A stretch of 64,000 nucleotides of DNA, from positions 1 through 64,000 of the forward strand of contig JARDZP010000001.1 in the NCBI GenBank assembly GCA_029240795.1, read 5' to 3'. How positions within the stretch are numbered: position 1 is the first letter of the stretch; each line of letters starts with the position of its first letter. The DNA comes from Haloplasmataceae bacterium (lineage in GTDB: Bacteria; Bacillota_I; Bacilli_A; Haloplasmatales; Haloplasmataceae). Below are positions 7,859-16,760 of the stretch, one piece after another. The position numbers were made by a program, and so were the translations under genes. The notes beneath the pieces are model-generated. The model did no database searches, had not been told where the DNA came from, and was given only the letters and a program-made list of their open reading frames with translations.

Positions 7859-8716
7859 TTATTTATTTTTTATTATACTAAGAACTAATTGATCAGCAAG
7901 TTTACTACTAATAAAAGGTAGCACTTGATTTGATACTTTACGACCTTTTTCAATATAATTTAATACGAGTTGATCAGCACATTCTGTACTTACAAATGGC
8001 ATCATTGCGTTAATATTTTCAATTTCACCCTTATTATTTAAGTATTTAATAACTAATAAATCAGCTGTTTCCTCACTTATAAATGGTAAGAAACTTACGA
8101 TATTATTTATTTCGTTATTATTTTCAATCATGTTTACAACTATTTTATCAGCTGTTTCGGTACTAACAAAAGGTAGAATTGACACGACCTCAGTAATTTT
8201 ACCGTTAATTTCAATATATTTTCCAACTAATTTGTCAGCCGTTTCTTCATTTACAAAAGGTAAGATTGATACGATATTGTCGACATTATTAAGATGATCA
8301 AGTGCTTCTGTAACTAATTTATCAGCTGTTTCCTCACCAATAAACGGTAGGATTGATATGATATCATCAAAATTATCAACTTTTAATTCATCCGATAAGT
8401 CTTCAATTTGTTTTGGTTTAAGTATCGGTGAAATATTTTTAAATTCCTCAATGGTCAATTTTTCAGATATTTTTCCACTCACTACATTACTTATTATTTT
8501 TGCACCTTTTTCACTATTTAGTAATTGATCAATTGTGGTGTTAAAGATTTCTGCTATTTCAGGTAGTTTTGTAATATCAGGCATTGTTTCACCTCGCTCC
8601 CAATTTGAGATCGCTTGGTGACTGACATTTAATAAATCAGCTAATTCCATTTGTGTTAAGTTTTTCGCTTTGCGATATTCAGATATTTTCACTCCGACAA
8701 GTTTCATGTTAAACAT
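7859..8716 (-). CDS. XRE-type regulator with tandem ILPF repeats
   Basis: A 285-residue protein. Residues 8-65 are a Cro/C1-type helix-turn-helix (ISEYRKAKNLTQMELADLLN, VSHQAISNWERGETMPD). After a linker of about 40 residues come six tandem repeats of about 27 residues, each built as (V/I)SILPF(V/I)xxETADKLV followed by a short helix, plus a degenerate copy before them near residue 95. The repeats fill the rest of the chain and suggest an alpha-helical solenoid that binds a ligand or partner. The DNA-binding part is clear; the target and signal are unknown. Ribosome site AAAGGAGAAATATT is good. No partner gene is adjacent. Confidence 0.85.
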   Translation of the reverse strand: MFNMKLVGVKISEYRKAKNLTQMELADLLNVSHQAISNWERGETMPDITKLPEIAEIFNTTIDQLLNSEKGAKIISNVVSGKISEKLTIEEFKNISPILKPKQIEDLSDELKVDNFDDIISILPFIGEETADKLVTEALDHLNNVDNIVSILPFVNEETADKLVGKYIEINGKITEVVSILPFVSTETADKIVVNMIENNNEINNIVSFLPFISEETADLLVIKYLNNKGEIENINAMMPFVSTECADQLVLNYIEKGRKVSNQVLPFISSKLADQLVLSIIKNK

Positions 8717-8881
8717 AATATTTCTCCTTTCGATTTGGTAATTTCATTTTAGTTTGAATTATAAATATAAACAACCAAGTAATACTTGCATTTAATATTA
8801 ATCAATTCAATTAATACTTGAATAGAAAATATGATATAATAATTATGTATTCATATATATTTTTTTTGAAAGGATTTAAAT

Positions 8882-10048
8882 ATGCAAAACTTTATTTTTG
8901 ACAACAAAACAACTATTATTTTTGGTAAAGACACACAGTCTCAAGTAGGTCTTGAAACCAAAAAATATGGAAAAACAGTTTTACTACACTTTGGTGGAGG
9001 AAGTATTAAAGCTTCAGGCTTATATGATGAAGTCGTTCATTCATTAAAAAAAGAGGGATTAAAGATTGTTGAGCTAGGAGGAGTAAAGCCGAACCCACGA
9101 CTTTCTTTAGTAAAAGAAGGAATAAAATTGTGTATCGATCAAAAAATTGATTTTATTCTCGCTGTTGGAGGAGGAAGTGTCATCGATTCAGCTAAAGCCA
9201 TTGCGATTGGTGCTAAATACGAAGGTGATGTGTGGGATTTCTTTACAGGTAAGGCTGAAATAAAAGTTAGTCTTCCATTAGGAGTTGTACTAACAATTCC
9301 AGCAGCTGGTAGTGAAGCAAGCACTGGCTGTGTTATAACTAACGAAGATGGATGGTATAAACGCTCTTGTGGTAGTGTTTTAATTAGACCACAGTATGCG
9401 ATTATGAATCCCGTATTAACTTATACCCTACCAAGCTATCAAACAGCGTGTGGCGCAACAGATATGATTGCTCATGTCATGGAACGCTATTTCACGAATG
9501 AATTAGACGTGGATTTTACCGATCATTTATGTGAAGTGACTATCAAGACAATCATGAAACACACAAAAATTGTTTTAAAAGATCCTAGTCATTATGCAAC
9601 TCGAGCAGAACTGATGTGGGCGGGAACGATTGCTCATAATGGTTTATTAGGAACTGGTCGAATTGAAGACTGGGGTAGCCATGATATCGAACATGAATTA
9701 AGTGGTATTTATGATATTGCTCACGGAGCGGGTCTCGCTATTGTTTTCCCAGCTTGGATGAAATATGTATACAAACATGATGTTAATCGTTTTGTTCAAT
9801 TTGCTCACCGTGTTTTTAATGTTGACATTGATTTCAATAATCCAGAAAGCACAGCTTTAGAAGGAATTCATAAATTGCAATCTTTCTTAAGTGAAATTGG
9901 TTTACCAACTTCACTTAAAGACGTAAATATTCCTAGTGATCGATTAGAAGAAATGGCTAAAAAAGCAACAGAATCTAATTCATTAGGTAATTTTGTAAAA
10001 TTGCATGAAAAAGATGTATTAGCGATCCTACAAATCGCAGCTGAATAA
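8882..10048 (+). CDS. Iron-containing alcohol dehydrogenase (butanol dehydrogenase type)
   Basis: A 388-residue group III NAD(P)H-dependent alcohol dehydrogenase of the BdhA/YugJ kind. The nucleotide-binding GGGSVIDSAKA begins at residue 96; metal ligands are Asp194 and His198 (CGATDMIAHVMER), His267 (GSHDIEHEL) and His281 (DIAHGAGLA). Such enzymes reduce aldehydes to alcohols at the end of fermentation, recycling NADH. Ribosome site AAAGGATTTAAAT precedes the ATG and a TATAAT box lies at 8835-8840, but no good -35 is seen. A hairpin terminator follows 24 bases after the stop. Confidence 0.93.
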   Translation: MQNFIFDNKTTIIFGKDTQSQVGLETKKYGKTVLLHFGGGSIKASGLYDEVVHSLKKEGLKIVELGGVKPNPRLSLVKEGIKLCIDQKIDFILAVGGGSVIDSAKAIAIGAKYEGDVWDFFTGKAEIKVSLPLGVVLTIPAAGSEASTGCVITNEDGWYKRSCGSVLIRPQYAIMNPVLTYTLPSYQTACGATDMIAHVMERYFTNELDVDFTDHLCEVTIKTIMKHTKIVLKDPSHYATRAELMWAGTIAHNGLLGTGRIEDWGSHDIEHELSGIYDIAHGAGLAIVFPAWMKYVYKHDVNRFVQFAHRVFNVDIDFNNPESTALEGIHKLQSFLSEIGLPTSLKDVNIPSDRLEEMAKKATESNSLGNFVKLHEKDVLAILQIAAE

Positions 10049-10071
10049 AAAAAACATCTTTTTTATCTTAA

Positions 10072-10107
10072 AATAAGAGTCATCACTGATGGCTCTTATT
10101 GTTTTTT
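10072..10107. terminator. Bidirectional terminator shared by adh and the MazG-like gene
   Basis: Stem AATAAGAG-CATCACTGATGG-CTCTTATT followed by GTTTTTT on the plus strand and T-rich sequence on the minus. The last codons and TGA stop of the minus-strand gene lie inside the hairpin. Confidence 0.85.
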
Positions 10108-10403
10108 AGGGGATATTTAATCGCATTCTTTTTCATTTTATCTAACATAATTTCTTCAATGTCTAATTTGTGTTCGTCAGCGAAGCGAAAACAATACATT
10201 AAAACATCAGCTAATTCTTCTTTAATATGTTCCATATTTTTTTCATAGGCTTCTTCATTACTAATCCACTGAAAACATTCTAACAGTTCACTCGCCTCAA
10301 GTACGATTGAAAGTGCTAAATCTTTACCATTGTGATATTGGATCCATCCTCTTTCTTCAGAAAAATCATGAATCTTCTTTTCAATTTCTTGGATTTTATT
10401 CAT
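10083..10403 (-). CDS. MazG-like nucleotide pyrophosphohydrolase
   Basis: A 106-residue all-alpha NTP pyrophosphohydrolase of the MazG/RS21-C6 group. The start at 10403 is chosen because AAAGGTGATAAA lies before it; an in-frame ATG 30 bases upstream has none. The metal-binding signature is EASELLE (E36, E39) followed by KEELADVLMYC (E62, E63, D66). Members hydrolyse non-canonical or excess dNTPs to monophosphates and pyrophosphate, so a house-cleaning role is likely. Single-domain length agrees with the family. It is convergent with adh. Confidence 0.88.
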   Translation of the reverse strand: MNKIQEIEKKIHDFSEERGWIQYHNGKDLALSIVLEASELLECFQWISNEEAYEKNMEHIKEELADVLMYCFRFADEHKLDIEEIMLDKMKKNAIKYPLKNNKSHQ

Positions 10404-10526
10404 TTTATCACCTTTTTTTCTATATTTACCCAAATCATAACAATATTTTTAGTTTTTGTAAATTGTTTATTTATAAATATGTCACAACATACTATAATAA
10501 AATAGATATAAAGATTGGAGGTCATT

Positions 10527-11294
10527 ATGAAGGATATTATAATTGAAAAATTAAAACAAATTGAAAAAGATCATCAAGTCAAAATATTGTTCGCTATTGA
10601 AGCTGGAAGTAGAGCAGCAAATATATTTTCAAATGATAGTGATTACGACATTAGATTTGTTTATTGTCATACTATTGATTGGTACTTATCACTTGATGTT
10701 AATGTAGACGTCATTGAAACAGTTAATGATTTATTTGATATTGGTGGCTGGGGGTTAAGAAAAACCTTAAAGTTATTTAGTAAAAGTAATCCTTCTATTC
10801 TAGACTGGATACATTCACCAATCGTTTATTGTAATGACTTTTCCTTAATGGCTGATTTAAAATTATTAGTTCATGAATATTATTCAATTAAATCTAGAAT
10901 TCATCACTCAGTAAATATGGCCAACACTAATTATCGTACATACTTACAAGGCGATGAAGTAAATCTTAAAAGGTATTTCAATGTTTTAAGACCCCTTTTA
11001 TCTTGTATGTGGACTGAAAAATATATTTCTATTCCTCCACTTAATTTTGAAATTTTAGTAAATGAATTAGTTGAGAATTTAGAAGTTAAAAATGAGATGA
11101 ATACCTTAATTCAAACAAAACGAACTGGCGATATCTTACATTTTCAACCACAAAATATCGTTTTAAACAATTTTATTGAAGCTAAAATTAGTTATTATAA
11201 AGATTTTGATAATTCTATTAAAGTGAAAGAAAATATTAATATAGAAAAATTAGATCAATTATTTAGAAAAACTTTATTTGATGCTTGGAAATAA
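10527..11294 (+). CDS. YcgL-type predicted nucleotidyltransferase (Pol-beta fold)
   Basis: A 255-residue member of the DNA polymerase beta-like nucleotidyltransferase superfamily. Residues 25-44 hold the motif: EAGSRA, then NDSDYDIRF with Asp39 and Asp41 as metal ligands. The rest (SIKSRIHHSVNMANTNYRTY; LRPLLSCMWTEK) matches the long single-protein YcgL-type family (COG3541-like). The substrate is unknown. The first possible start is a TTG four codons earlier; the ATG after TTGGAGGTCATT is better. It stands alone and is followed by a decayed region. Confidence 0.82.
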   Translation: MKDIIIEKLKQIEKDHQVKILFAIEAGSRAANIFSNDSDYDIRFVYCHTIDWYLSLDVNVDVIETVNDLFDIGGWGLRKTLKLFSKSNPSILDWIHSPIVYCNDFSLMADLKLLVHEYYSIKSRIHHSVNMANTNYRTYLQGDEVNLKRYFNVLRPLLSCMWTEKYISIPPLNFEILVNELVENLEVKNEMNTLIQTKRTGDILHFQPQNIVLNNFIEAKISYYKDFDNSIKVKENINIEKLDQLFRKTLFDAWK

Positions 11295-11299
11295 ATAAA

Positions 11300-11392
11300 C
11301 TTCGGGTATTACAACTTTATCAAGCAAATGAGACTGAATTACTAGGTACATTTGATTATTATCAGAGTGAATTTTATAGAAATCAAAAATGA
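11300..11392 (+). pseudogene. Short coding-like remnant of unknown gene
   Basis: One frame reads LRVLQLYQANETELLGTFDY then YQSEFYRNQK and a TGA, with no start codon or ribosome site. It looks like the last 30 residues of a lost gene, directly preceding a strong terminator. The identity is not recognised. Confidence 0.35.
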
Positions 11393-11420
11393 GCGATACA
11401 TTCAATATCGCTCATTTTTA
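11386..11420. terminator. Perfect bidirectional terminator
   Basis: Arms AAAATGAGCGATA (11386-11398) and TATCGCTCATTTT (11406-11418) pair without mismatch around a 7-base loop, with a T-run on the plus strand. Confidence 0.9.
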
Positions 11421-11477
11421 TTCATGATTTTCTCATTGTAAGTTCATTTATTGATGTAAGTACTTTTCTAATTCTCT

Positions 11478-11700
11478 TCATTTGTTAATTTCTACTGGAG
11501 ATTTATCTAAATTATATATTTTTGCACCTTCAATTGATAAAATAAATGGAGAGTAGCTTTCGATAATAAATTGGCAATCGCAATACCTATTGATTAATCA
11601 ACTTAAAAAAATATCTGTCCAATACCCAGGGTTTTTCAGTGGTTTCGCCGCTGGATATTGTGTGGCTCTAAATTCTAATTCAAATGATGGTAAATAAAAA
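11478..11700 (-). pseudogene. Decayed remnant ending in an AAA ATPase C-terminus
   Basis: On the minus strand 11597-11478 encodes 39 residues with CQFIIESYSPFIL and AKIYNLDKSPVEI. This is very like the C-terminal part of stand-alone predicted AAA/ABC-type ATPases (the family pattern is QFIIATHSPxLL..AKIYxxD). The key His is replaced by Tyr, there is no start, and a TGA and a TAA cut the frame. Upstream in the same frame (11700-11598) is a second coding-like stretch, FELEFRATQYPAAKPLKNPG, perhaps from another gene. Both are fossils downstream of serS. Confidence 0.55.
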
Positions 11701-11706
11701 TTGAAC

Positions 11707-12990
11707 TTACTTTGTCTTTATAATATCTTTTCCACCCATATAAGGTCTTAATACTTTAGGAATATTAATACTTCCATCTTCATTTAAATGATTTTCTAAT
11801 AATGCGATTAACATACGTGGAGGAGCTACCACTGTGTTATTTAAAGTGTGAGCAAAATAATTACTATTTTCGCCTTTAACTCTAATGCCTAATCTTCTCG
11901 CTTGTGCGTCACCTAAATTAGAACAACTTCCTACTTCAAAATATTTTTGTTGTCTTGGGCTCCATGCTTCAACATCAATACTCTTAACTTTTAAATCTGC
12001 TAAATCACCGCTACAACACTCAAGCGTTCTAACTGGAATCTCCATACTTGTAAATAATTCTACTGTGTAATGATATAGCTTTTCAAACCAAGCTTTTGAC
12101 TCAGTTGGTTCACAAACAACAATCATTTCTTGTTTTTCAAATTGATGAATTCTATAAATTCCTCTTTCTTCAATACCATGAGCACCTTTTTCTTTTCTAA
12201 AACAAGGAGAATAACTTGTATAAGTGTATGGTAATTTATCTTTTTCTAATAAATTATCAATGAATTTACCTATCATAGAATGTTCACTCGTTCCGATTAA
12301 ATATAAATCTTCACCTTCGATTTTATACATCATAGCATCCATTTCAGCAAAACTCATTACTCCAGTTACCACCCCACTACGAATCATGAACGGAGGAATG
12401 CAGTATGTAAACCCCTTGTCAATCATAAAATCTCTAGCATAAGAAATAACTGCAGAATGTAATCTAGCTACATCACCCATTAAATAATAAAAGCCATTAC
12501 CAGCCACTTTTCTTGCACTATCTAAATCAATACCTCCAAGTTTTTCAATTATATCCAAATGATATGGCACATTAAAATTTGGAGTCTTAGCTTCTAAAAA
12601 TCTCTTTATTTCAACATTTTCACTATCATCTTTTCCAATTGGTACAGTGTCGTCAATAATATTAGGAATAGTCATCATTATGGTTTTAATTCTAGCCGAC
12701 ACTTCTTCTTCTAAACCATCGTTTTGAGCTAGTTTTTCATTAATTAAAACTACATTTTGTTTCATCTGATTTGCTTCTTCAATTTTCTTTTCTCTCATTA
12801 ACAAACCAATTTGTGATGATGCCTTATTTCTTTCACTTCTTAAATTGTCACTTTCTGTTTTTAATTCTCTAATTTTTTCATCAAGAGCAATAACTTCATC
12901 AACCAATGGTAATTTTTGATCTTGAAATTTGTTTCTAATGTTTTTCCTAACAATATTCGGATCGGTTCTAATTAATTTAATATCAATCAT
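11707..12990 (-). CDS. serS: Seryl-tRNA synthetase
   Basis: A 427-residue class II synthetase that charges tRNA-Ser. Residues 1-110 form the N-terminal tRNA-binding coiled coil (IRELKTESDNLRSERNKASS). The catalytic core has TSEHSMIGKF, motif 2 (FRKEKGAHGIEERGIYRIHQ, FEKQEM) and motif 3 (NNTVVAPPRMLIALLENH, with the ATP-binding Arg kept). Motif 3 departs from the usual bacterial GTALAVGR form and looks like an alternative SerS lineage. ATG follows AGGAGGAAAAA. Expression is controlled by a T-box leader directly upstream. Confidence 0.95.
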   Translation of the reverse strand: MIDIKLIRTDPNIVRKNIRNKFQDQKLPLVDEVIALDEKIRELKTESDNLRSERNKASSQIGLLMREKKIEEANQMKQNVVLINEKLAQNDGLEEEVSARIKTIMMTIPNIIDDTVPIGKDDSENVEIKRFLEAKTPNFNVPYHLDIIEKLGGIDLDSARKVAGNGFYYLMGDVARLHSAVISYARDFMIDKGFTYCIPPFMIRSGVVTGVMSFAEMDAMMYKIEGEDLYLIGTSEHSMIGKFIDNLLEKDKLPYTYTSYSPCFRKEKGAHGIEERGIYRIHQFEKQEMIVVCEPTESKAWFEKLYHYTVELFTSMEIPVRTLECCSGDLADLKVKSIDVEAWSPRQQKYFEVGSCSNLGDAQARRLGIRVKGENSNYFAHTLNNTVVAPPRMLIALLENHLNEDGSINIPKVLRPYMGGKDIIKTK

Positions 12991-13008
12991 TTTTTCCTCC
13001 TTAAAATA

Positions 13009-13231
13009 AAAAAATCCCTTCTATTGTTAATATAATAAAAGGGACGAATTTTTTCCGCGGTGCCACCCTAGTTAGACAACAGTCTCACTTTGAATTATTT
13101 AACGGTAATTAACCGGAAGATTTACTTCACCTCAAAGGTAGATTCAAAAGTTTGTATCTCAGTTTCCACCATCCACTAAGTCTCTATTCATACAATTACT
13201 TTTTACTATGTCTTATCATAGGATATTCTTT
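13009..13231 (-). promoter_or_regulatory. T-box leader of serS
   Basis: On the minus strand the conserved T-box AGGGTGGCACCGCGGAAA (13052-13069) precedes a terminator hairpin (TCCCTTTTATTATA / AATAGAAGGGA then T-run, 13009-13043). Stem I shows GGTGGAAACTGAG and the pattern GAA-TCT-ACCTTTGAGG, giving a candidate UCU (Ser) specifier at 13140-13142, which matches the downstream gene. Uncharged tRNA-Ser should pair with the specifier and T-box and favour antitermination. Confidence 0.93.
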
Positions 13232-13237
13232 TTCGTT

Positions 13238-13266
13238 ATTATATATTTTTCCCTTTGATTTGTCAA
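13238..13266 (-). promoter_or_regulatory. Perfect sigma-A promoter of the serS T-box transcript
   Basis: TTGACA (13261-13266), 17-base spacer, TATAAT (13238-13243) on the minus strand. Transcription should start near 13231. The remaining sequence to 13368 shows no other feature. Confidence 0.88.
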
Positions 13267-13368
13267 GTTATTATTAATTTATTATGTAAATCATTTAAAT
13301 TTAGAATATTGTTTTACTTTTTGTTAAGCAACGGATATAAATCAAACGTCTTATGTGTAGAAATATTT

Positions 13369-13758
13369 TTAGGTCTTCTTAATTAACTTATTTTTACATT
13401 TAGGACATGTGACTGTAATTTTTCCTTTACCTTTTGGAACTCTTAGTATTGTTTTACAAATAGAACATTTAAAATATCGATTTTCTTTATCTTTTAGACG
13501 AGCTTTTCTTTTACTCATTTTATTTTTAATTGGATAATACAATCGGACAAGTTTGTAATTTTCTTTTTGCCTTTTAGAAATATTTCTAGATAACATACGA
13601 TTCATTGCGATTATAAGCGGTATAAACGACAATAGACCTAAATAAGGAATATCTGTGATAGATGCAATTAACGAGATGACAACACTAATAATTAATAATA
13701 AAAGGGATAACTGATCTCCACCATATCTACCATTCATAAATTTTTTAAACCAATTCAT
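13369..13758 (-). CDS. Two-helix membrane protein with C-terminal zinc ribbon
   Basis: A 129-residue protein. Two hydrophobic helices (about 17-34 and 38-52) are followed by a strongly basic linker (KNKMSKRKARLKDKE) and a zinc ribbon with two CxxC pairs, FKCSICKTI and VTCPKCKNKL. The ribbon is of the small structural type, so it probably binds zinc rather than acting as an enzyme. It lies 62 bases after cls on the same strand and may be the last gene of the tetR-TVP38-cls unit. Function is unknown. Ribosome site AAGGATGTGAAAAGTT. Confidence 0.75.
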   Translation of the reverse strand: MNWFKKFMNGRYGGDQLSLLLLIISVVISLIASITDIPYLGLLSFIPLIIAMNRMLSRNISKRQKENYKLVRLYYPIKNKMSKRKARLKDKENRYFKCSICKTILRVPKGKGKITVTCPKCKNKLIKKT

Positions 13759-13820
13759 AACTTTTCACATCCTTATACCGTTAATTAGTTTATCCAGTAA
13801 ATTAATCGTTATAGATTTGT

Positions 13821-15353
13821 TTACATAAGTGGTGCAAATACACGTAATATTTCATTGATTAAACGTTTCAAAGGTCCAACTTTACAATTTTCTAATGTGA
13901 TATTTTTACAATCGTTCATAATATCTACACAATCATGTTTCATTGCGATGATTGCATCATTTTTATGTAATAATACACCACATTCAAAATGTAAATATAA
14001 ACTTCGGTAATCGAGATTTATTGTTCCTATTGAAGCTGTTTTATCATCTGAAACAAGCACTTTCGCATGGATAAAGCCTTTTGTATATTCGTAAATTTTA
14101 ACTCCAGATCGTATTAATTCTGCATAATAAGAACGAGTTGTCGCGTGTATAATTTTATTATCACCTATAAAGGGTGTAACGATTCGTACGTCTACTCCAC
14201 CTTTTGCGGCAAGAATTAATGCAGATATAATCGTATCATCAATAATTAAATATGGGGTGGTAATATATATGTATTTTTTTGAATTGATAATGATATTTAA
14301 TAAAACATTTTCACCAATATTTTCTTTATCTAGTGGACTATCTGCGTATGGTTGAACGTAGCCGTTGCTTTCAAATTCTTCATTTGTATAAGTATGTGTC
14401 TCAAACTTTGTAAAATCTTCATCCGTATTACGAATCGCATTCCACATTTCTAAGAAAATTAAAGTAAAACTCCAAACAGCCTCACCTCTTAACATAATGG
14501 AGGCATCCTTCCAATAGCCATGTTTTGATACCACATTAATATATTCATCAGCTAAGTTAATACCACCAGTAAATGCGGTTATACCATCTATAACTACAAT
14601 TTTCCGGTGATCTCGATTATTTTGAATGGAAGATAAGACTGGTTTAAATTTGTTGAAAATTTCTGTCTTAATCCCAAATGATTCTAATTTTTTCTTATAT
14701 CCTACAGGTAAAGTGAAAAAGCACCCCATATCATCATATAGTACTCTAACATCAAGGCCAAGTTTTGCTTTTTCTTTAAGTACTTCTAAGATGGTACCCC
14801 ACATTATACCGCCTTGAATAATAAAGTATTCAAGAAAAATAAAGTGTTCAGCTTTTTTAAGTTCTTCTACCAAACGAGCAAATTTAACCTCACCAGGTGA
14901 TAAATAAACACACGTTGTGTTTTGATAGATGGGGTAATCTTCTGTAATTAGATATTTAGCTGAAGGTAAAAAATCAGGGCTTTCATTTTCTAAATGAACT
15001 AAAATTTCATTTTCTTGTTTAAGAAGTGGCTTTGTTTTTTCTGACATCACTTTCAATTTATTTCTAAATTTTCTAGTTGAAGATTGAAAATTGAACAATA
15101 AATAAAAAAGTCCTCCAAAGACTGGAACAATAAGGATGAGTAAAATCCAGGGATATTTATAAGATGGCTTATCTTTTTTATTAATGATATATAAAACAAT
15201 ATATAATGAAAAAATAGATAAAGTACGATTGAAAATTTCATATTGAGTATCTGATGCCCATATCGTATAGACAACGAAAGCTATTTGGAGAAGAATTAAG
15301 ATCGCTACTGAAAGTCTTCTTCTAAATAATACTCTTAACCATTTTTGTCTCAT
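13821..15353 (-). CDS. cls: Cardiolipin synthase
   Basis: A 510-residue phospholipase-D-type cardiolipin synthase from the ATG at 15353. Two N-terminal membrane helices (about 15-35 and 42-58, with a third at 68-88) precede two PLD domains with HKD motifs: HRKIVVIDG (H249, K251, D256) and HAKVLVSDD (H429, K431, D436). It condenses two phosphatidylglycerols to cardiolipin and glycerol at the membrane. The start overlaps the stop of the TVP38 gene, showing translational coupling. Together with pgsA at 22 kb it covers anionic phospholipid synthesis. Confidence 0.95.
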   Translation of the reverse strand: MRQKWLRVLFRRRLSVAILILLQIAFVVYTIWASDTQYEIFNRTLSIFSLYIVLYIINKKDKPSYKYPWILLILIVPVFGGLFYLLFNFQSSTRKFRNKLKVMSEKTKPLLKQENEILVHLENESPDFLPSAKYLITEDYPIYQNTTCVYLSPGEVKFARLVEELKKAEHFIFLEYFIIQGGIMWGTILEVLKEKAKLGLDVRVLYDDMGCFFTLPVGYKKKLESFGIKTEIFNKFKPVLSSIQNNRDHRKIVVIDGITAFTGGINLADEYINVVSKHGYWKDASIMLRGEAVWSFTLIFLEMWNAIRNTDEDFTKFETHTYTNEEFESNGYVQPYADSPLDKENIGENVLLNIIINSKKYIYITTPYLIIDDTIISALILAAKGGVDVRIVTPFIGDNKIIHATTRSYYAELIRSGVKIYEYTKGFIHAKVLVSDDKTASIGTINLDYRSLYLHFECGVLLHKNDAIIAMKHDCVDIMNDCKNITLENCKVGPLKRLINEILRVFAPLM

Positions 15354-15355
15354 CA

Positions 15356-16051
15356 CTATACCTCACTAACTTGTTTTTTTTGTAATTTTTTATAAAAGTA
15401 ATTAGCAAGTAATGAAATAATCGCTATTACAACTGTTACAACTACTGACAAGATAAAAACTGGTGATAAAGGATCTGTAATTTTTGCTCCTAATATAGTA
15501 CAGGTAATCATATATGGTGCAGAACCAATAACTGAACCAATTAAATATTTTCGATAAGGGATATTCATAGTACCTTCTAGAATACTCACAATATCACCTG
15601 GTAAGGGGCATAAAACATGGATCATATAAGAGAAAAAGAAAGCATTCTCTCTACTACTCTCAGTAACTTTACTTGCTTTGGGATATTTTATTAACAATTT
15701 TTCTAATAATTCATTACCTGATAATCTCCCCAAAATATAAGGAATGGTTAAGCAAACAACAACACCAGCCATATTAATTAAAATAGCCATTGGCGTTGGA
15801 TATATCGTCCCAACTACGATATATAAAATTAAAATTGGAATCATTATTATGATTGATTTTAATGCGTATAGTAGCATTATTACTAAAAACGCAAGAAATA
15901 AATTTTTTGGTGAAAAATTTAATATATCATTTACAGATACATCTTGAAATAATAAGAAATATAAAATGACCAATAAACCCATTAAAATAAAAGGTAAAAT
16001 TTTGATTGAGAATATCGCAAAGTTTGCTAACTTTTTTTGATTTATTTTCAT
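15356..16051 (-). CDS. TVP38/TMEM64 (DedA-superfamily) membrane protein
   Basis: A 231-residue polytopic protein of the VTT/SNARE-associated family. Hydrophobic helices lie at about 12-33, 48-88, 95-108, 135-150 and 195-215; the conserved core is FFFSYMIHVLCPLPGDIVS then EGTMNIPYRKYLIGS, with the family's re-entrant GxxxxxPxxxxS-like segment. Relatives are lipid scramblase- or transporter-like proteins. Cotranscription with cls (overlapping by a few bases) and a TetR gene suggests a membrane-lipid homeostasis unit. Confidence 0.85.
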   Translation of the reverse strand: MKINQKKLANFAIFSIKILPFILMGLLVILYFLLFQDVSVNDILNFSPKNLFLAFLVIMLLYALKSIIIMIPILILYIVVGTIYPTPMAILINMAGVVVCLTIPYILGRLSGNELLEKLLIKYPKASKVTESSRENAFFFSYMIHVLCPLPGDIVSILEGTMNIPYRKYLIGSVIGSAPYMITCTILGAKITDPLSPVFILSVVVTVVIAIISLLANYFYKKLQKKQVSEV

Positions 16052-16088
16052 AAAACCCTCCTAATTTACTAACTTTTAAAAATTTAAT

Positions 16089-16655
16089 TTACTTTGTTAA
16101 AACACCCATCGGTAAATGTAATGTTTGTTCAATCATAGTGAGATAAGTAAAACGATTAATATTCATATCTTTTGGATGTTCTAATAAATACTTTAAGCCA
16201 TAGAACATCATGATTGTCGTCTCAATTGGATATTTAATATTTAACTTTTTTTCATTAACGCCTATTTCTATTAATTTTTTCAAGTGAACTAACCAATCTA
16301 TTTCAAATGATTTTGAGTCAATAATTTCATGAATCAACTGTTCATCTAACAACAATAATTCATTTTGATTTGAATACATGTCGGTAAATAGTAAAATTTT
16401 TTGATAGAATCCTCCTTCTTCATTACTTAAAATGCTTTTTATTTTAATTTCTAGTTCGATTTTATATTGTTCAATGATTGCTTTAATTAACTCTTCTTTC
16501 GATTTAAAATAATAATAAAACAAACCTTTAGCAACACCAATTTCTTTTACAATATCACTTATTTTTGTATTTTCAAAACCATTTTGTTCAAACAAACGGC
16601 GACTTGTCGCTAATATTTCTTGTTTTCTTTCTTCTGGTGGTTTTGTAATACGCAT
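16089..16655 (-). CDS. TetR/AcrR-family regulator
   Basis: A 188-residue TetR-type repressor. The N-terminal helix-turn-helix covers residues 8-55 (RKQEILATSRRLFEQNGFEN, TKISDIVKEIGVAKGLFYYY, FKSKEELIKAII). The all-helical C-terminal part would bind a ligand that cannot be named. It is the first gene of the tetR-TVP38-cls unit, and a 9-bp-arm palindrome overlaps its own promoter, so autorepression and control of the lipid genes are likely. Ribosome site AAGGAGGTCAAATT. Confidence 0.92.
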   Translation of the reverse strand: MRITKPPEERKQEILATSRRLFEQNGFENTKISDIVKEIGVAKGLFYYYFKSKEELIKAIIEQYKIELEIKIKSILSNEEGGFYQKILLFTDMYSNQNELLLLDEQLIHEIIDSKSFEIDWLVHLKKLIEIGVNEKKLNIKYPIETTIMMFYGLKYLLEHPKDMNINRFTYLTMIEQTLHLPMGVLTK

Positions 16656-16682
16656 AATTTGACCTCCTTTTAAACAAATAAA

Positions 16683-16731
16683 AAGAGCAATTCTTTAATT
16701 GTAATGTAATCTTGTTGTTTTTAATTGCTCT
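16683..16731 (-). terminator. Terminator-like hairpin in the tetR leader
   Basis: AAGAGCAATT (16683-16692) and AATTGCTCTT (16722-16731) pair; on the minus strand the stem is followed by TTTTTATTTG. It lies between the promoter and the tetR start, so it could attenuate the operon. Confidence 0.55.
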
Positions 16732-16760
16732 TACAATATATATTATGTTACAACATGATA

